Positions 34,647-42,307 of a stretch of 64,000 nt of DNA are shown piece by piece. The translations under genes and the position numbers were made by a program. Position 1 is the stretch's first letter. The number at the start of each line of letters is the position of its first letter. The notes under the pieces are model-generated. The model was not told the origin of the DNA. It saw nothing but the letters and a program-made list of their open reading frames with translations, and did no database searches. This DNA is from Lewinella sp. IMCC34183 (GTDB lineage: Bacteria; Bacteroidota; Bacteroidia; Chitinophagales; Saprospiraceae): the NCBI RefSeq assembly GCF_003390915.1, contig NZ_QMEM01000006.1, forward strand, positions 1 to 64,000, given 5' to 3'.

Positions 34647-35408
34647 ATGACTTTCCGTTCCCTTCTTCTCAGTCTGCTCGGCCTGGCCGCCGGAGTGCTT
34701 ACGGCCCAGGATTCCCTGCTCTACCATTCGCCCATTCTGGAAGTAGAGCAACTGGCCCCCGGCACCTATTTGCACCGCAGCTTCTTGTCGACCGATGACT
34801 ACGGTAAGGTCGCGTGTAATGGTGTGGTCTTCACGGACGGACGCGAGGCCGTGGTGCTGGATACACCGGTGGACACCCTCGGCAGCGTAGAACTGATCGA
34901 GTTTCTGCAACGACAGCTCGGCCTCCGGGTGATCGCCGTGGTACCGACGCACTTCCACGACGATTGCCTTGGCGGGCTGGCCGCCTTCCACGTACGGGGG
35001 ATCTCCTCTTACGGAAACGAAAAAACGGCCGAACTCGCCACAGCGCACGGGGCCATACCCCCGCGGCGCACCTTCGCTGGCGAGAAGATGCTGCGCGTCG
35101 GCGATCGGGAAGTGCTCATCTCCCACCCCGGAGCGGGGCATACCCGCGATAACGTAGTGGCCTACTTCGCGGCCGACCAGACCCTGTTCGGAGGCTGCCT
35201 CGTGAAGTCCCTCGGCGCCGGGAAAGGCAACCTAGCCGACGCCGACACCGCAGCCTGGTCAGCCTCCGTGGTGGAGGCCATGGCCCGCTACCCCCGGGCG
35301 GTGCGCATTGTTCCCGGGCACGGCACCCCGGGCGACCGCCACCTGCTGGAATTCACCCGCGACCTGTTTGCCGAAGATCCGACGGACACCCACCCCACTC
35401 ACAAATAA
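34647..35408 (+). CDS. Subclass B1 metallo-beta-lactamase
   Basis: A periplasmic zinc hydrolase of 253 residues with a signal peptide (MTFRSLLLSLLGLAAGVLTA). Every B1 zinc ligand is visible: HFHDD (His116/His118/Asp120 standard numbering), GAGHTRDNVV (His196), FGGCLVKS (Cys221 and Lys224) and VPGHGTPG (His263). The spacing and CLVKS motif separate it from subclasses B2 and B3. It should hydrolyse carbapenems and other beta-lactams if expressed. It lies among housekeeping and surface genes with no mobile element, so it appears to be an intrinsic chromosomal gene. Confidence 0.92.
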   Translation: MTFRSLLLSLLGLAAGVLTAQDSLLYHSPILEVEQLAPGTYLHRSFLSTDDYGKVACNGVVFTDGREAVVLDTPVDTLGSVELIEFLQRQLGLRVIAVVPTHFHDDCLGGLAAFHVRGISSYGNEKTAELATAHGAIPPRRTFAGEKMLRVGDREVLISHPGAGHTRDNVVAYFAADQTLFGGCLVKSLGAGKGNLADADTAAWSASVVEAMARYPRAVRIVPGHGTPGDRHLLEFTRDLFAEDPTDTHPTHK

Positions 35409-35524
35409 TTATATTGAGATATTACTTAAAATGACTACCTTATCCCTAATGACCGGGAGGTGGGCGTCGTGCGATGCCCTTTACCGGTCAGGGATTACAC
35501 CTTTCTACAGAGATTAAGTTTGTC

Positions 35525-35561
35525 GTCCCCGCCCGGTTAGTCCGTGCGGGGACAGCTTTTT
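35525..35561 (+). terminator. Intrinsic terminator downstream of the beta-lactamase gene
   Basis: GTCCCCGCCCGG (35525-35536) pairs with CCGTGCGGGGAC (35542-35553), with one mismatch. The stem is followed by AGCTTTTT, giving the hairpin plus T-run of a rho-independent terminator for rightward transcription. It lies 117 nt past the beta-lactamase stop. Confidence 0.7.
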
Positions 35562-35744
35562 GGGGTAGCACCCTTACAGTGCCGGATGGGGGTACCCGCT
35601 GCTTCGCTTACTTTCGGCTCCATATGCCCGGTACCGGAAGCCAGGCCCCACCGGTGGGCCAGTTGCCGCACCGCACCCGCGGCAGCGCCCCGGTTATGCT
35701 GCGGACCCCAAGGAACCTATCCTCTCACTTTTACCTACCGACCG
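35562..35744. other. Leader region of rhaM, no gene recognised
   Basis: Contains a perfect 12-bp palindrome CCCACCGGTGGG (about 35649-35660). No real ORF is visible, and no copy of the TGTCCGG half-sites seen at the rhamnose operon. Confidence 0.35.
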
Positions 35745-36059
35745 ATGATCCGCAAAGCCTTTAAAATGAAGGTATTTCCCGCCCACGTTGCCGCATACAC
35801 CGACCGTCACAATCCTATATGGCCGGAACTCGCCGAGGTCCTCCAGGCGCATGGGGCACACAATTATTCCATTTTCCTGGACGAGGAAACCCATACGCTG
35901 TTCGGGTACGTCGAGATTGAATCCGAGGAACGCTGGAACGCGGTGGCCAAGACGAAGGTGTGCCGCAAGTGGTGGGAGTACATGCGACAACTCATGGAAA
36001 CCAACCCTGACGGCAGCCCAGTGAGTACCGATTTGCAGGAGGTCTTTCACCTACCCTGA
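35745..36059 (+). CDS. rhaM: L-rhamnose mutarotase
   Basis: A small cytoplasmic enzyme of 104 residues interconverting alpha and beta anomers of L-rhamnose. The family pattern is complete: [57 protein letters not shown] and a final FHLP. The ATG at 35745 ([10 protein letters not shown]) fits the family length. It lies 9 kb from the rhamnose operon and is followed by the GH92 gene. That suggests release of rhamnose and mannose from glycans may be coupled, though this is inference. Confidence 0.92.
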   Translation: MIRKAFKMKVFPAHVAAYTDRHNPIWPELAEVLQAHGAHNYSIFLDEETHTLFGYVEIESEERWNAVAKTKVCRKWWEYMRQLMETNPDGSPVSTDLQEVFHLP

Positions 36060-36156
36060 CCGTCAGTGGCTGGTAGGCCAAACCGAATGTACCGCCCGCC
36101 CGGGACGGGAGGGGCGGCGCGGCGCAGGTGCCGTACCTTCTCCCAAAAGTCGACAC

Positions 36157-39123
36157 ATGCGGGCATTACTTCTCGTCCTCCTTCTCGGATCGTTCACGAT
36201 CACCTTCGGCCAGGTCACCTCCGGTGGTACCGACTATACCGCCCTGGTCGACCCGCGGATCGACACCCACAAATCGCGCTGGTTCTACTTCAGTTCGGCC
36301 AGCCGGCCGTTCGGGATGGTCAACCTCAGTCCGGACACCAACCTGAAGGGCAGCTGGGAAAGCGGTTATCTTTATGACAGTACCGTCGTGCGCGGCTTCA
36401 GCCACATCCACGGCTGGCAGATCTCCGGCCTTCTCGTGATGCCCGCTACCGGAGAGATGATCGGCCACCGCGGCCCGGACGCCTACCGGTCGCCCTTTCG
36501 TCACGCTACCGAGGTGGTCCGGCCCGGCTACCACCGCCTGGAACTCGACCGCTACGGCATCACGGCCGAACTGACCAGCACCACCCGCGTGGGCCTGCAC
36601 CGCTACGCCTTCCCAGACGATGACCGCGCCCGCTACCTGTACTTCGACACGGGGGCCTTCCTTGCCCACGACTCCACGCTCTACTCGGAAGCGCGACGGA
36701 TATCGGACCGGGAGATCGCTGGCCTTGCCGTGATGGGCCCGACGAACCGGCGGCCCAAGCCCTTCACGGTCTACTTCGTGGCCCGGGTCGACCGCGACAT
36801 CGCGGCCTTCGGGGGCTGGGAGGCGGCCCGCCTGGTGGAAGAGCCCCGCGATTCGGTCGGCGGCCGCGACGCGGGAGCCTATCTGCAGTTTGCGGACGGT
36901 ACCGATACCGTGCAGCTGAAGGTAGCCCTGTCGTACACCTCGGTCGAGGGAGCCCGGCGTAACCTGGAGGCCGAGCTTCCGGGCTGGGACTTCGACCAGG
37001 TGGTCGAGGACTCCCGCGCGGAGTGGAACCAGGAACTGGCCAAGATCCACGTGACGGGGGGCACTAAGGCTCACCAGGTGAAGTTCTATACCGACCTGTG
37101 TCACAGCCTGCTGGGGCGCCGCATTGTGAGCGATCACGATGGGTACTACGCCGACAACACCGGTCCGGAAACCCGCGTGCGGCGGGTGGGGCTCGACGAG
37201 GACGGACGACCGCGCTTCCCCCACTACAATTTCGATGCCTGGTGGGGCAGCCACTGGTCGCTGGATATCCTCTGGTCCCTGGCCTACCCGGAGCGGCTGG
37301 ACGGCTTCGGCAGCACGATGCAGGACATGTACCTGAACGGCGGCATGATCCCCCGCGGCCCCTCCGGCGGCAACTACACCTACGTGATGATCGGCGACCC
37401 GGCGACGCCTTTCTTCGCCGCAGCCATCAACCGGGGCATCCACCGGGGCTTTGACGTCGACACCGTCTACGCGGGCCTGCGCAAGAACGCCTTCCCGGGG
37501 GGCATCCGCGACAAAGCGGGCTACGAGCACGGTACCCGGCTCGGCGGCGGTATGGGCTATTACGTGGACCGGGGCTACGTACCCGAGGGCCTGCCGGGGA
37601 CTGGCTACCACAAGGACGGGGCCTCGATGACCCTGGAGTACGCCTACCAGGACTGGTGCCTGGCCCAGATCGCCCGCACCCTGGGCAAGGAAGACGACTA
37701 CGGGCTGTTCATGGAGCGCTCGCAGAACTACCGGAACCTCTGGAACCCCGCCAGTGGGTGGATGCACCCCCGGGAGATCGACGGCAGCTTGATCGCCGAC
37801 TTCGCGCCCGTGGCCGCCGCCGACCAGTTCAGCGCGCGGGGGTTCTGCGAAGGCAACTCGGCCATCTATTCCCACTTCGTGCCCCACGATATTCCCGGAC
37901 TGGTGGAGCTGTTTGGCGGACGCGAAGCCTACCTCGCCAGCCTCACCGCAAGTTTTGAGCGGCAGAGCCAACACTGGCTGCAGGCCAACGACAAGAACCA
38001 CGCCGTCAACTGGGTGGACTACGCCAACCAGCCCAGCACTCACATGGCGCACCTCTTCAACGTGGCGGGAGCGCCGTGGCTCAGCCAGAAGTGGGTGCGG
38101 ACCGTGAAGGAGCGCTACGCCGACATCACCCCCTACGGCGGCTACCACGGCGACGAGGACCAGGGACAAATGGGTGCCCTGGGGGTGCTGATGGCCATCG
38201 GCCTCTTTAGCGTCGACGGCAGCACCGCGACCGAGCCGGGCTATGAGATCACGACCCCGCTGTTCGACGAGGTCCGTATCGCGTTGAACCCCACTTACTA
38301 CCCCGGCGACAGCTTCACCATCCGTACCGAAGGTGACCCTACCAACAACCTCTACATCCAGCAGGCGCGCTGGCGGTCACGGGAATGGAACAGCGTGACC
38401 TTTCCCCACCGTGAATTTGCCCGCGGGGGCGTACTGGAGCTGACCGTCGGACCGCGGCCGGATACGACCTGGGGCGTGGCATCCCCCGAACTTCCCCCTT
38501 CCCCGCGCAGGGATGGGCCCGGCCGGGGAGCCGGTGAACGAACAATTCGGGCGGGCGAGCGGATTGTAGATAACCGATCCGCAACCGCGGACGGTGCCGG
38601 TCATCCAACCACAATTCCTGCTTCTATGAAAGACATGTCCCTTCTCTACCGCTTTACCCTCAATTCCCGCGACGACTGGGAGGTGGAGGACGATACCGTG
38701 ATGGGGGGAAAATCCAAGGGCAAGTTCCGGCTCACCGAAGAAGGGCACGGGCAGTTCTACGGTCACGTCTCGCTGGCCAACGACGGCGGCTTCTCCTCCA
38801 TCGTGCACGAGCTCAAGAAGGTGATCGACGTGAGCGGCTACCGCGCCTTCACCGTTCGCCTCAAGGGCGACGGCAGCGACTACACCTTTCGCATCCGCAG
38901 CAGCGAAGACCAGGAGTACTTCCACGAAGCCACCTTCCCCACCACCGGTGAGTGGGAGACGGTCGAAATCCCCTTCGAAACCATGCACGCCGTACACCAC
39001 GGAGAACCGGTCGATGTCCCGAACTTCGCGGGCGGCCCCGTGCATGACTTGCAGTTCCTCATCGGCAACAAGGAGGAACAGGACTTCGAAGTGGAACTGA
39101 ACAACTTCGGCTACACGGAGTAG
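36157..39123 (+). CDS. GH92 alpha-mannosidase fused to a CIA30 domain
   Basis: A secreted 988-residue protein with a signal peptide (MRALLLVLLLGSFTITFG). The GH92 part (about residues 25-775) has the family landmarks: DPRIDTHKSRWFYFSSASRP, FSHIHGWQISGLLVMPATG, GFCEGNSAIYSHFVPHD (catalytic acid Glu) and YGGYHGDEDQGQMGALGV (catalytic base region). It should trim exo-alpha-mannose. A CIA30/NDUFAF1-like beta domain (824-988; WEVEDDTVMGGKSKGKFRLT) follows a low-complexity linker of about 45 residues (PELPPSPRRDGPGRGAGER). A Met begins the CIA30 part (38626), as if a separate gene had been joined. Confidence 0.88.
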   Translation: MRALLLVLLLGSFTITFGQVTSGGTDYTALVDPRIDTHKSRWFYFSSASRPFGMVNLSPDTNLKGSWESGYLYDSTVVRGFSHIHGWQISGLLVMPATGEMIGHRGPDAYRSPFRHATEVVRPGYHRLELDRYGITAELTSTTRVGLHRYAFPDDDRARYLYFDTGAFLAHDSTLYSEARRISDREIAGLAVMGPTNRRPKPFTVYFVARVDRDIAAFGGWEAARLVEEPRDSVGGRDAGAYLQFADGTDTVQLKVALSYTSVEGARRNLEAELPGWDFDQVVEDSRAEWNQELAKIHVTGGTKAHQVKFYTDLCHSLLGRRIVSDHDGYYADNTGPETRVRRVGLDEDGRPRFPHYNFDAWWGSHWSLDILWSLAYPERLDGFGSTMQDMYLNGGMIPRGPSGGNYTYVMIGDPATPFFAAAINRGIHRGFDVDTVYAGLRKNAFPGGIRDKAGYEHGTRLGGGMGYYVDRGYVPEGLPGTGYHKDGASMTLEYAYQDWCLAQIARTLGKEDDYGLFMERSQNYRNLWNPASGWMHPREIDGSLIADFAPVAAADQFSARGFCEGNSAIYSHFVPHDIPGLVELFGGREAYLASLTASFERQSQHWLQANDKNHAVNWVDYANQPSTHMAHLFNVAGAPWLSQKWVRTVKERYADITPYGGYHGDEDQGQMGALGVLMAIGLFSVDGSTATEPGYEITTPLFDEVRIALNPTYYPGDSFTIRTEGDPTNNLYIQQARWRSREWNSVTFPHREFARGGVLELTVGPRPDTTWGVASPELPPSPRRDGPGRGAGERTIRAGERIVDNRSATADGAGHPTTIPASMKDMSLLYRFTLNSRDDWEVEDDTVMGGKSKGKFRLTEEGHGQFYGHVSLANDGGFSSIVHELKKVIDVSGYRAFTVRLKGDGSDYTFRIRSSEDQEYFHEATFPTTGEWETVEIPFETMHAVHHGEPVDVPNFAGGPVHDLQFLIGNKEEQDFEVELNNFGYTE

Positions 39124-39131
39124 CCCTCGCG

Positions 39132-39168
39132 GCCGCACATCGGATGTCGAGCACATCCGATGTGCGGC
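39132..39168. repeat. Palindromic repeat, CACATCSGATGTG family (copy 2)
   Basis: GCCGCACATCGGATGT (39132-39147) and its exact complement (39153-39168) make a 16-bp perfect stem with a 5-nt loop, 8 nt after the GH92 gene's stop. It could act as the transcript's 3' end, though no T-run follows. Confidence 0.8.
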
Positions 39169-39321
39169 TGCCCAAATTGCTTAATAAGGTTTGGTAGATC
39201 ATTACCCGGATGTGATTGCCGGTCAGGTATTTAGGTTGTTTTACCCGAATACTGTTGAAAACCTTTACCCGGGCAACAAGCCTCTGAATCCCGTCTGGAA
39301 TTGACCGTTTTGCCCCTTACG

Positions 39322-39350
39322 CACATCGGATGTGCACCACATCCGATGTG
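39322..39350. repeat. Palindromic repeat, CACATCSGATGTG family (copy 3)
   Basis: CACATCGGATGTG (39322-39334), a 3-nt loop and CACATCCGATGTG (39338-39350) form a perfect 13-bp stem. It lies in the 334-bp spacer between the GH92 gene and the permease gene, 150 nt from copy 2. The rest of the spacer (39169-39321 and 39351-39457) holds no recognised gene. Confidence 0.8.
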
Positions 39351-39457
39351 GGTAGCGGGCACCCCGTCCGGGCACTAAAATAATCTCCGGCCCGACCCGC
39401 AAAATGCGGTTTTCAGTCACCTACTTTTATGAGTAGAACCTGACTCGCTTACCCCAA

Positions 39458-40966
39458 ATGACCAACTCCTTCCTTCGGAAAAAATCGCTGGAACTGCTCC
39501 AGCGGGAGTCCGAAGAATCCTCCCTCAAGCGTTCGCTCGGTGTCTTTGACCTGACCATGCTGGGAATCGGCGCCATCATCGGCACCGGTATTTTCGTCCT
39601 CACCGGGGAGGCCGCCGCCGGAACGGAACACGCCCTGGGGGCGGGGCCTGCCCTGACCGTCTCGTTCGTCATCACGGGCCTGGCCTGCCTCTTCGCCGCC
39701 CTCTGCTACGCTGAGTTTGCCTCCATGATCCCGATTTCGGGTAGTGCCTATACCTATTCGTACAGTTCCTTCGGCGAAATATTCGCCTGGATCATCGGCT
39801 GGGACCTCATTCTGGAGTACGCCGTAGGCAACGTGGCCGTGGCCATCGGCTGGTCGGGGTACTTCAAGAACTTACTGGACGGCTTCGGGCTCCACCTGCC
39901 CGGGTACCTGTCGGCCGCAACGGGGACCGATATGGTGCAGTTGCCCTCCGGCATGTGGACGGCCATCACCCCGGCCGTACAGGAGACCTACGCCGACACC
40001 TTCGCCACCCTGCCCACCGAGACGGCCCTGATCAACCTGCCCGCCTTCCTCATCACCGTAGTCATCTCCGCCCTGCTCTACATCGGGATCCAGGAGTCCG
40101 CGCGGGTTAACGCCGTCCTGGTACTGATCAAGCTGGCCCTCGTATCGCTGTTTCTGTTTTACGGCATCCCGCATTTTGCTCCCGAGACGTACTGGGAGCC
40201 CTTCGCTCCGAACGGCTGGCAGGGTATCATGACCGGCGCGGCCCTGGTCTTCTTTGCCTACGTCGGCTTCGATGCGGTGAGTACCACCTCCGAAGAAGCC
40301 AAAAATCCCCAGCGCGACCTGCCGCTGGCCATGATCGGGGCCCTCATCATCTGTACGCTGCTGTACATCGCGGTGGCGGCCGTCCTGACCGGCATGGTGC
40401 CCCTCGGCATCCTGGCGAACGAGAAACCCGTGGCCGAGGCCCTTATCGCGGTCGGGGAAGACCGCGTGGCCCTGCTCATCGCCATGGGCGTCACCCTCAC
40501 CATGCCTACGGTACTGCTGGTAATGCAACTCGGCCAGATCCGCATCCTCTACGCCATGAGCCGCGACGGCCTCCTGAGCCCGCGACTCTCCGAGGTGCAC
40601 CACCGCTTCCTCACGCCCTCCTTCGCCACCGTGATCGTGGGGCTGTTCGTAGCCATCCTGGCCGGCACCATCGACATCAGCGTAGCCGCGGAACTGACCA
40701 ACATCGGTACGCTCTTCGCCTTCGTCCTGGTGGCCATCGGCATCTGGATCCTCCGCGTCCGGCGACCCGATGCGACCCGCAAATTCCGGGCACCGGCCTA
40801 CCGAGTGGTCTGCTCGCTGTGTATCCTCATCTGCCTGGGGCTGATGGTGGCCCTGCCCCTGGTCACCTGGATCCGTTTTCTGATGTGGATGGGCCTGGGC
40901 CTGCTGGTGTACTTCATGTACGGCATACGCAAAAGCAAGCTGAACCGTCCGGAGGACCTGGTCTGA
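39458..40966 (+). CDS. APC-family (cationic) amino acid permease
   Basis: An inner-membrane transporter of 502 residues with 12-14 hydrophobic segments. The APC family signature is clear: VFDLTMLGIGAIIGTGIFVL in TM1, YAEFASMIPISGSAYTYSY in TM3 and FFAYVGFDAVSTTSEEAKNP in TM8, followed by RDLPLAMIG. This TM8 form is characteristic of the CAT/YfnA-like subgroup. Substrate specificity cannot be read from sequence. A TACTTTTA box at about 39421-39428 is a possible promoter. It ends six bases before the convergent deformylase gene. Confidence 0.9.
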   Translation: MTNSFLRKKSLELLQRESEESSLKRSLGVFDLTMLGIGAIIGTGIFVLTGEAAAGTEHALGAGPALTVSFVITGLACLFAALCYAEFASMIPISGSAYTYSYSSFGEIFAWIIGWDLILEYAVGNVAVAIGWSGYFKNLLDGFGLHLPGYLSAATGTDMVQLPSGMWTAITPAVQETYADTFATLPTETALINLPAFLITVVISALLYIGIQESARVNAVLVLIKLALVSLFLFYGIPHFAPETYWEPFAPNGWQGIMTGAALVFFAYVGFDAVSTTSEEAKNPQRDLPLAMIGALIICTLLYIAVAAVLTGMVPLGILANEKPVAEALIAVGEDRVALLIAMGVTLTMPTVLLVMQLGQIRILYAMSRDGLLSPRLSEVHHRFLTPSFATVIVGLFVAILAGTIDISVAAELTNIGTLFAFVLVAIGIWILRVRRPDATRKFRAPAYRVVCSLCILICLGLMVALPLVTWIRFLMWMGLGLLVYFMYGIRKSKLNRPEDLV

Positions 40967-40971
40967 TCCGC

Positions 40972-41637
40972 CTACTCCCGGCCGACCGGGACGTGGGCGG
41001 CATTCTGCCGCTGCTCCTCGGCCAGGTGGTCGAGGAAGAGGATTCCGTTGAGGTGGTCCACCTCGTGCTGGAAGATGACGGAAGTGAAGTCCTCCACCAT
41101 CTCGATGCCGTGGCTGCCGTCCGGCCGGTCGTACTCCATGAGCACGGCGTAGGCACGCGAGCAGGTATCCCGGCGGTTGGGGATGCTGAGGCAGCCCTCG
41201 CGGTTCAGCTGCTTCTTCTCGGAGTACTGCCGGATCACCGGATTGAGGAACACCTCCCACGGCAGGTCTTCCTTGTCGAGGCGCTGTACCCAGATGATGT
41301 TCTTCAGGATGCCGACCTGCGGCGCGGCGATGCCCAGCCCCAGGGAGGCGCTGTCGGTCACCGTAGCGTGGAGGCGCGCCAGGAAGCGTGTCAGCACGGG
41401 GTCCGAGGGATCCACGCGCACGTCCTCGCTCTCGGTGCGCAGCAGCAGGCTGTCCGAGCGGTCGGTGATCTTCCATACCCGCATCGGCTCGTCGGGGCCG
41501 GCCGCCATAATCATGGCACGCTGCTCGGGGGTGAAGCGGGTGCCCGTCGGGACCGTACCCGCGGCCGGACGGGTGGTGGAGCAGCCGACGATGAGGAGGA
41601 AGGCCAGGGCGGACAGGTAGGAATGCAAGCGCATCAC
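40972..41637 (-). CDS. Peptide-deformylase homologue with lipoprotein signal
   Basis: A protein of 221 residues. The C-terminal part is a peptide deformylase with all three catalytic motifs: GLGIAAPQ, EGCLSIP (metal Cys) and QHEVDHLNGILF (two metal His and the catalytic Glu). Unlike ordinary cytoplasmic PDF it starts with a lipoprotein signal (LSALAFLLIVGC, lipid Cys about 19) and a 50-residue linker. It therefore should sit in the envelope, away from the ribosome. The role is unknown; it may act on exported formyl-peptides or a different substrate. Confidence 0.85.
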   Translation of the reverse strand: MMRLHSYLSALAFLLIVGCSTTRPAAGTVPTGTRFTPEQRAMIMAAGPDEPMRVWKITDRSDSLLLRTESEDVRVDPSDPVLTRFLARLHATVTDSASLGLGIAAPQVGILKNIIWVQRLDKEDLPWEVFLNPVIRQYSEKKQLNREGCLSIPNRRDTCSRAYAVLMEYDRPDGSHGIEMVEDFTSVIFQHEVDHLNGILFLDHLAEEQRQNAAHVPVGRE

Positions 41638-41728
41638 AGGAAATTTTGGGGGCGGGAACGCAGGTGCGGGGGGAGCCCGCCGTACGTCGGGTGGGCGGGT
41701 AGCCCCGGCACCCGCGTCCGCGCCGGGA

Positions 41729-42208
41729 TCAGTTGAAATCGATCAGGTCGATATCGAAGACAAGGTCGGTGTTCGGACAGATGCTGTACTCCCCCGTGGA
41801 GCGGTCGATGCTGCCCCGGGCGCCGTACGCCAGCTCCGAAGGTATGACCAGCCGGATGCTGCCGCCGCGGCCGATGAGGGGAACGCCGAGTTGCCAGCCC
41901 GCAATGACGTTTTGCAGGGCGAAGGTTGCGGGACCACGGGCGGCCGTAGTCTGGTCAAAGATTTCCCCGTCGGGAAAGTAGCCGGTATAATCGGCGGTCA
42001 CGGTATCCTGCCGGGTGGGTTTGGCTACCGAGCCGGTATCGGAGATGTAGTAGAGCATGCCCGTATTGCCCAGTTCGGTGTAGGTATTTTGGGTATCCGC
42101 GTCGGCAAACTCCCGGGCCGAGGCATAGCCTTCGTCGCAGTTGTCTTTCTTACAGCCGGCAAGGAGCAGCAGCAGGACGGGGAGGAGGTAGGCAAAGCGA
42201 AGGAGCAT
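41729..42208 (-). CDS. FKBP-type peptidyl-prolyl isomerase lipoprotein
   Basis: A 159-residue lipoprotein (LLPVLLLLLAGC, Cys about 19) with one FKBP domain: DTVTADYTGYFPDGEIFDQT, LQNVIAGWQLGVPLIGRGG, SIRLVIPSELAYGARG and a final LVFDIDLIDFN. It probably assists folding of periplasmic or outer-membrane proteins. A TACCTTCG promoter box (42233-42240, minus strand) lies 25 nt before the start codon. Confidence 0.9.
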   Translation of the reverse strand: MLLRFAYLLPVLLLLLAGCKKDNCDEGYASAREFADADTQNTYTELGNTGMLYYISDTGSVAKPTRQDTVTADYTGYFPDGEIFDQTTAARGPATFALQNVIAGWQLGVPLIGRGGSIRLVIPSELAYGARGSIDRSTGEYSICPNTDLVFDIDLIDFN

Positions 42209-42307
42209 AGCGGAAAAGTTGGGTTTGAGCCGCGAAGGTACGCTGGGGAACGATCCGGGGGGTGGGCAACGCTGCCCGGTGGCCGACGTACGGCAGACCG
42301 GCCATGA

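Noticed and set aside
36166-38169. 667-codon minus-strand ORF opposite the GH92 gene
   Set aside because: The reverse of a high-GC gene with strong codon bias produces long antisense frames. The forward strand has clear GH92 motifs and the reverse translation has none.
39872-41476. 534-codon minus-strand ORF across the permease and deformylase genes
   Set aside because: It spans two real genes in different frames and is rich in low-complexity residues with no family match.
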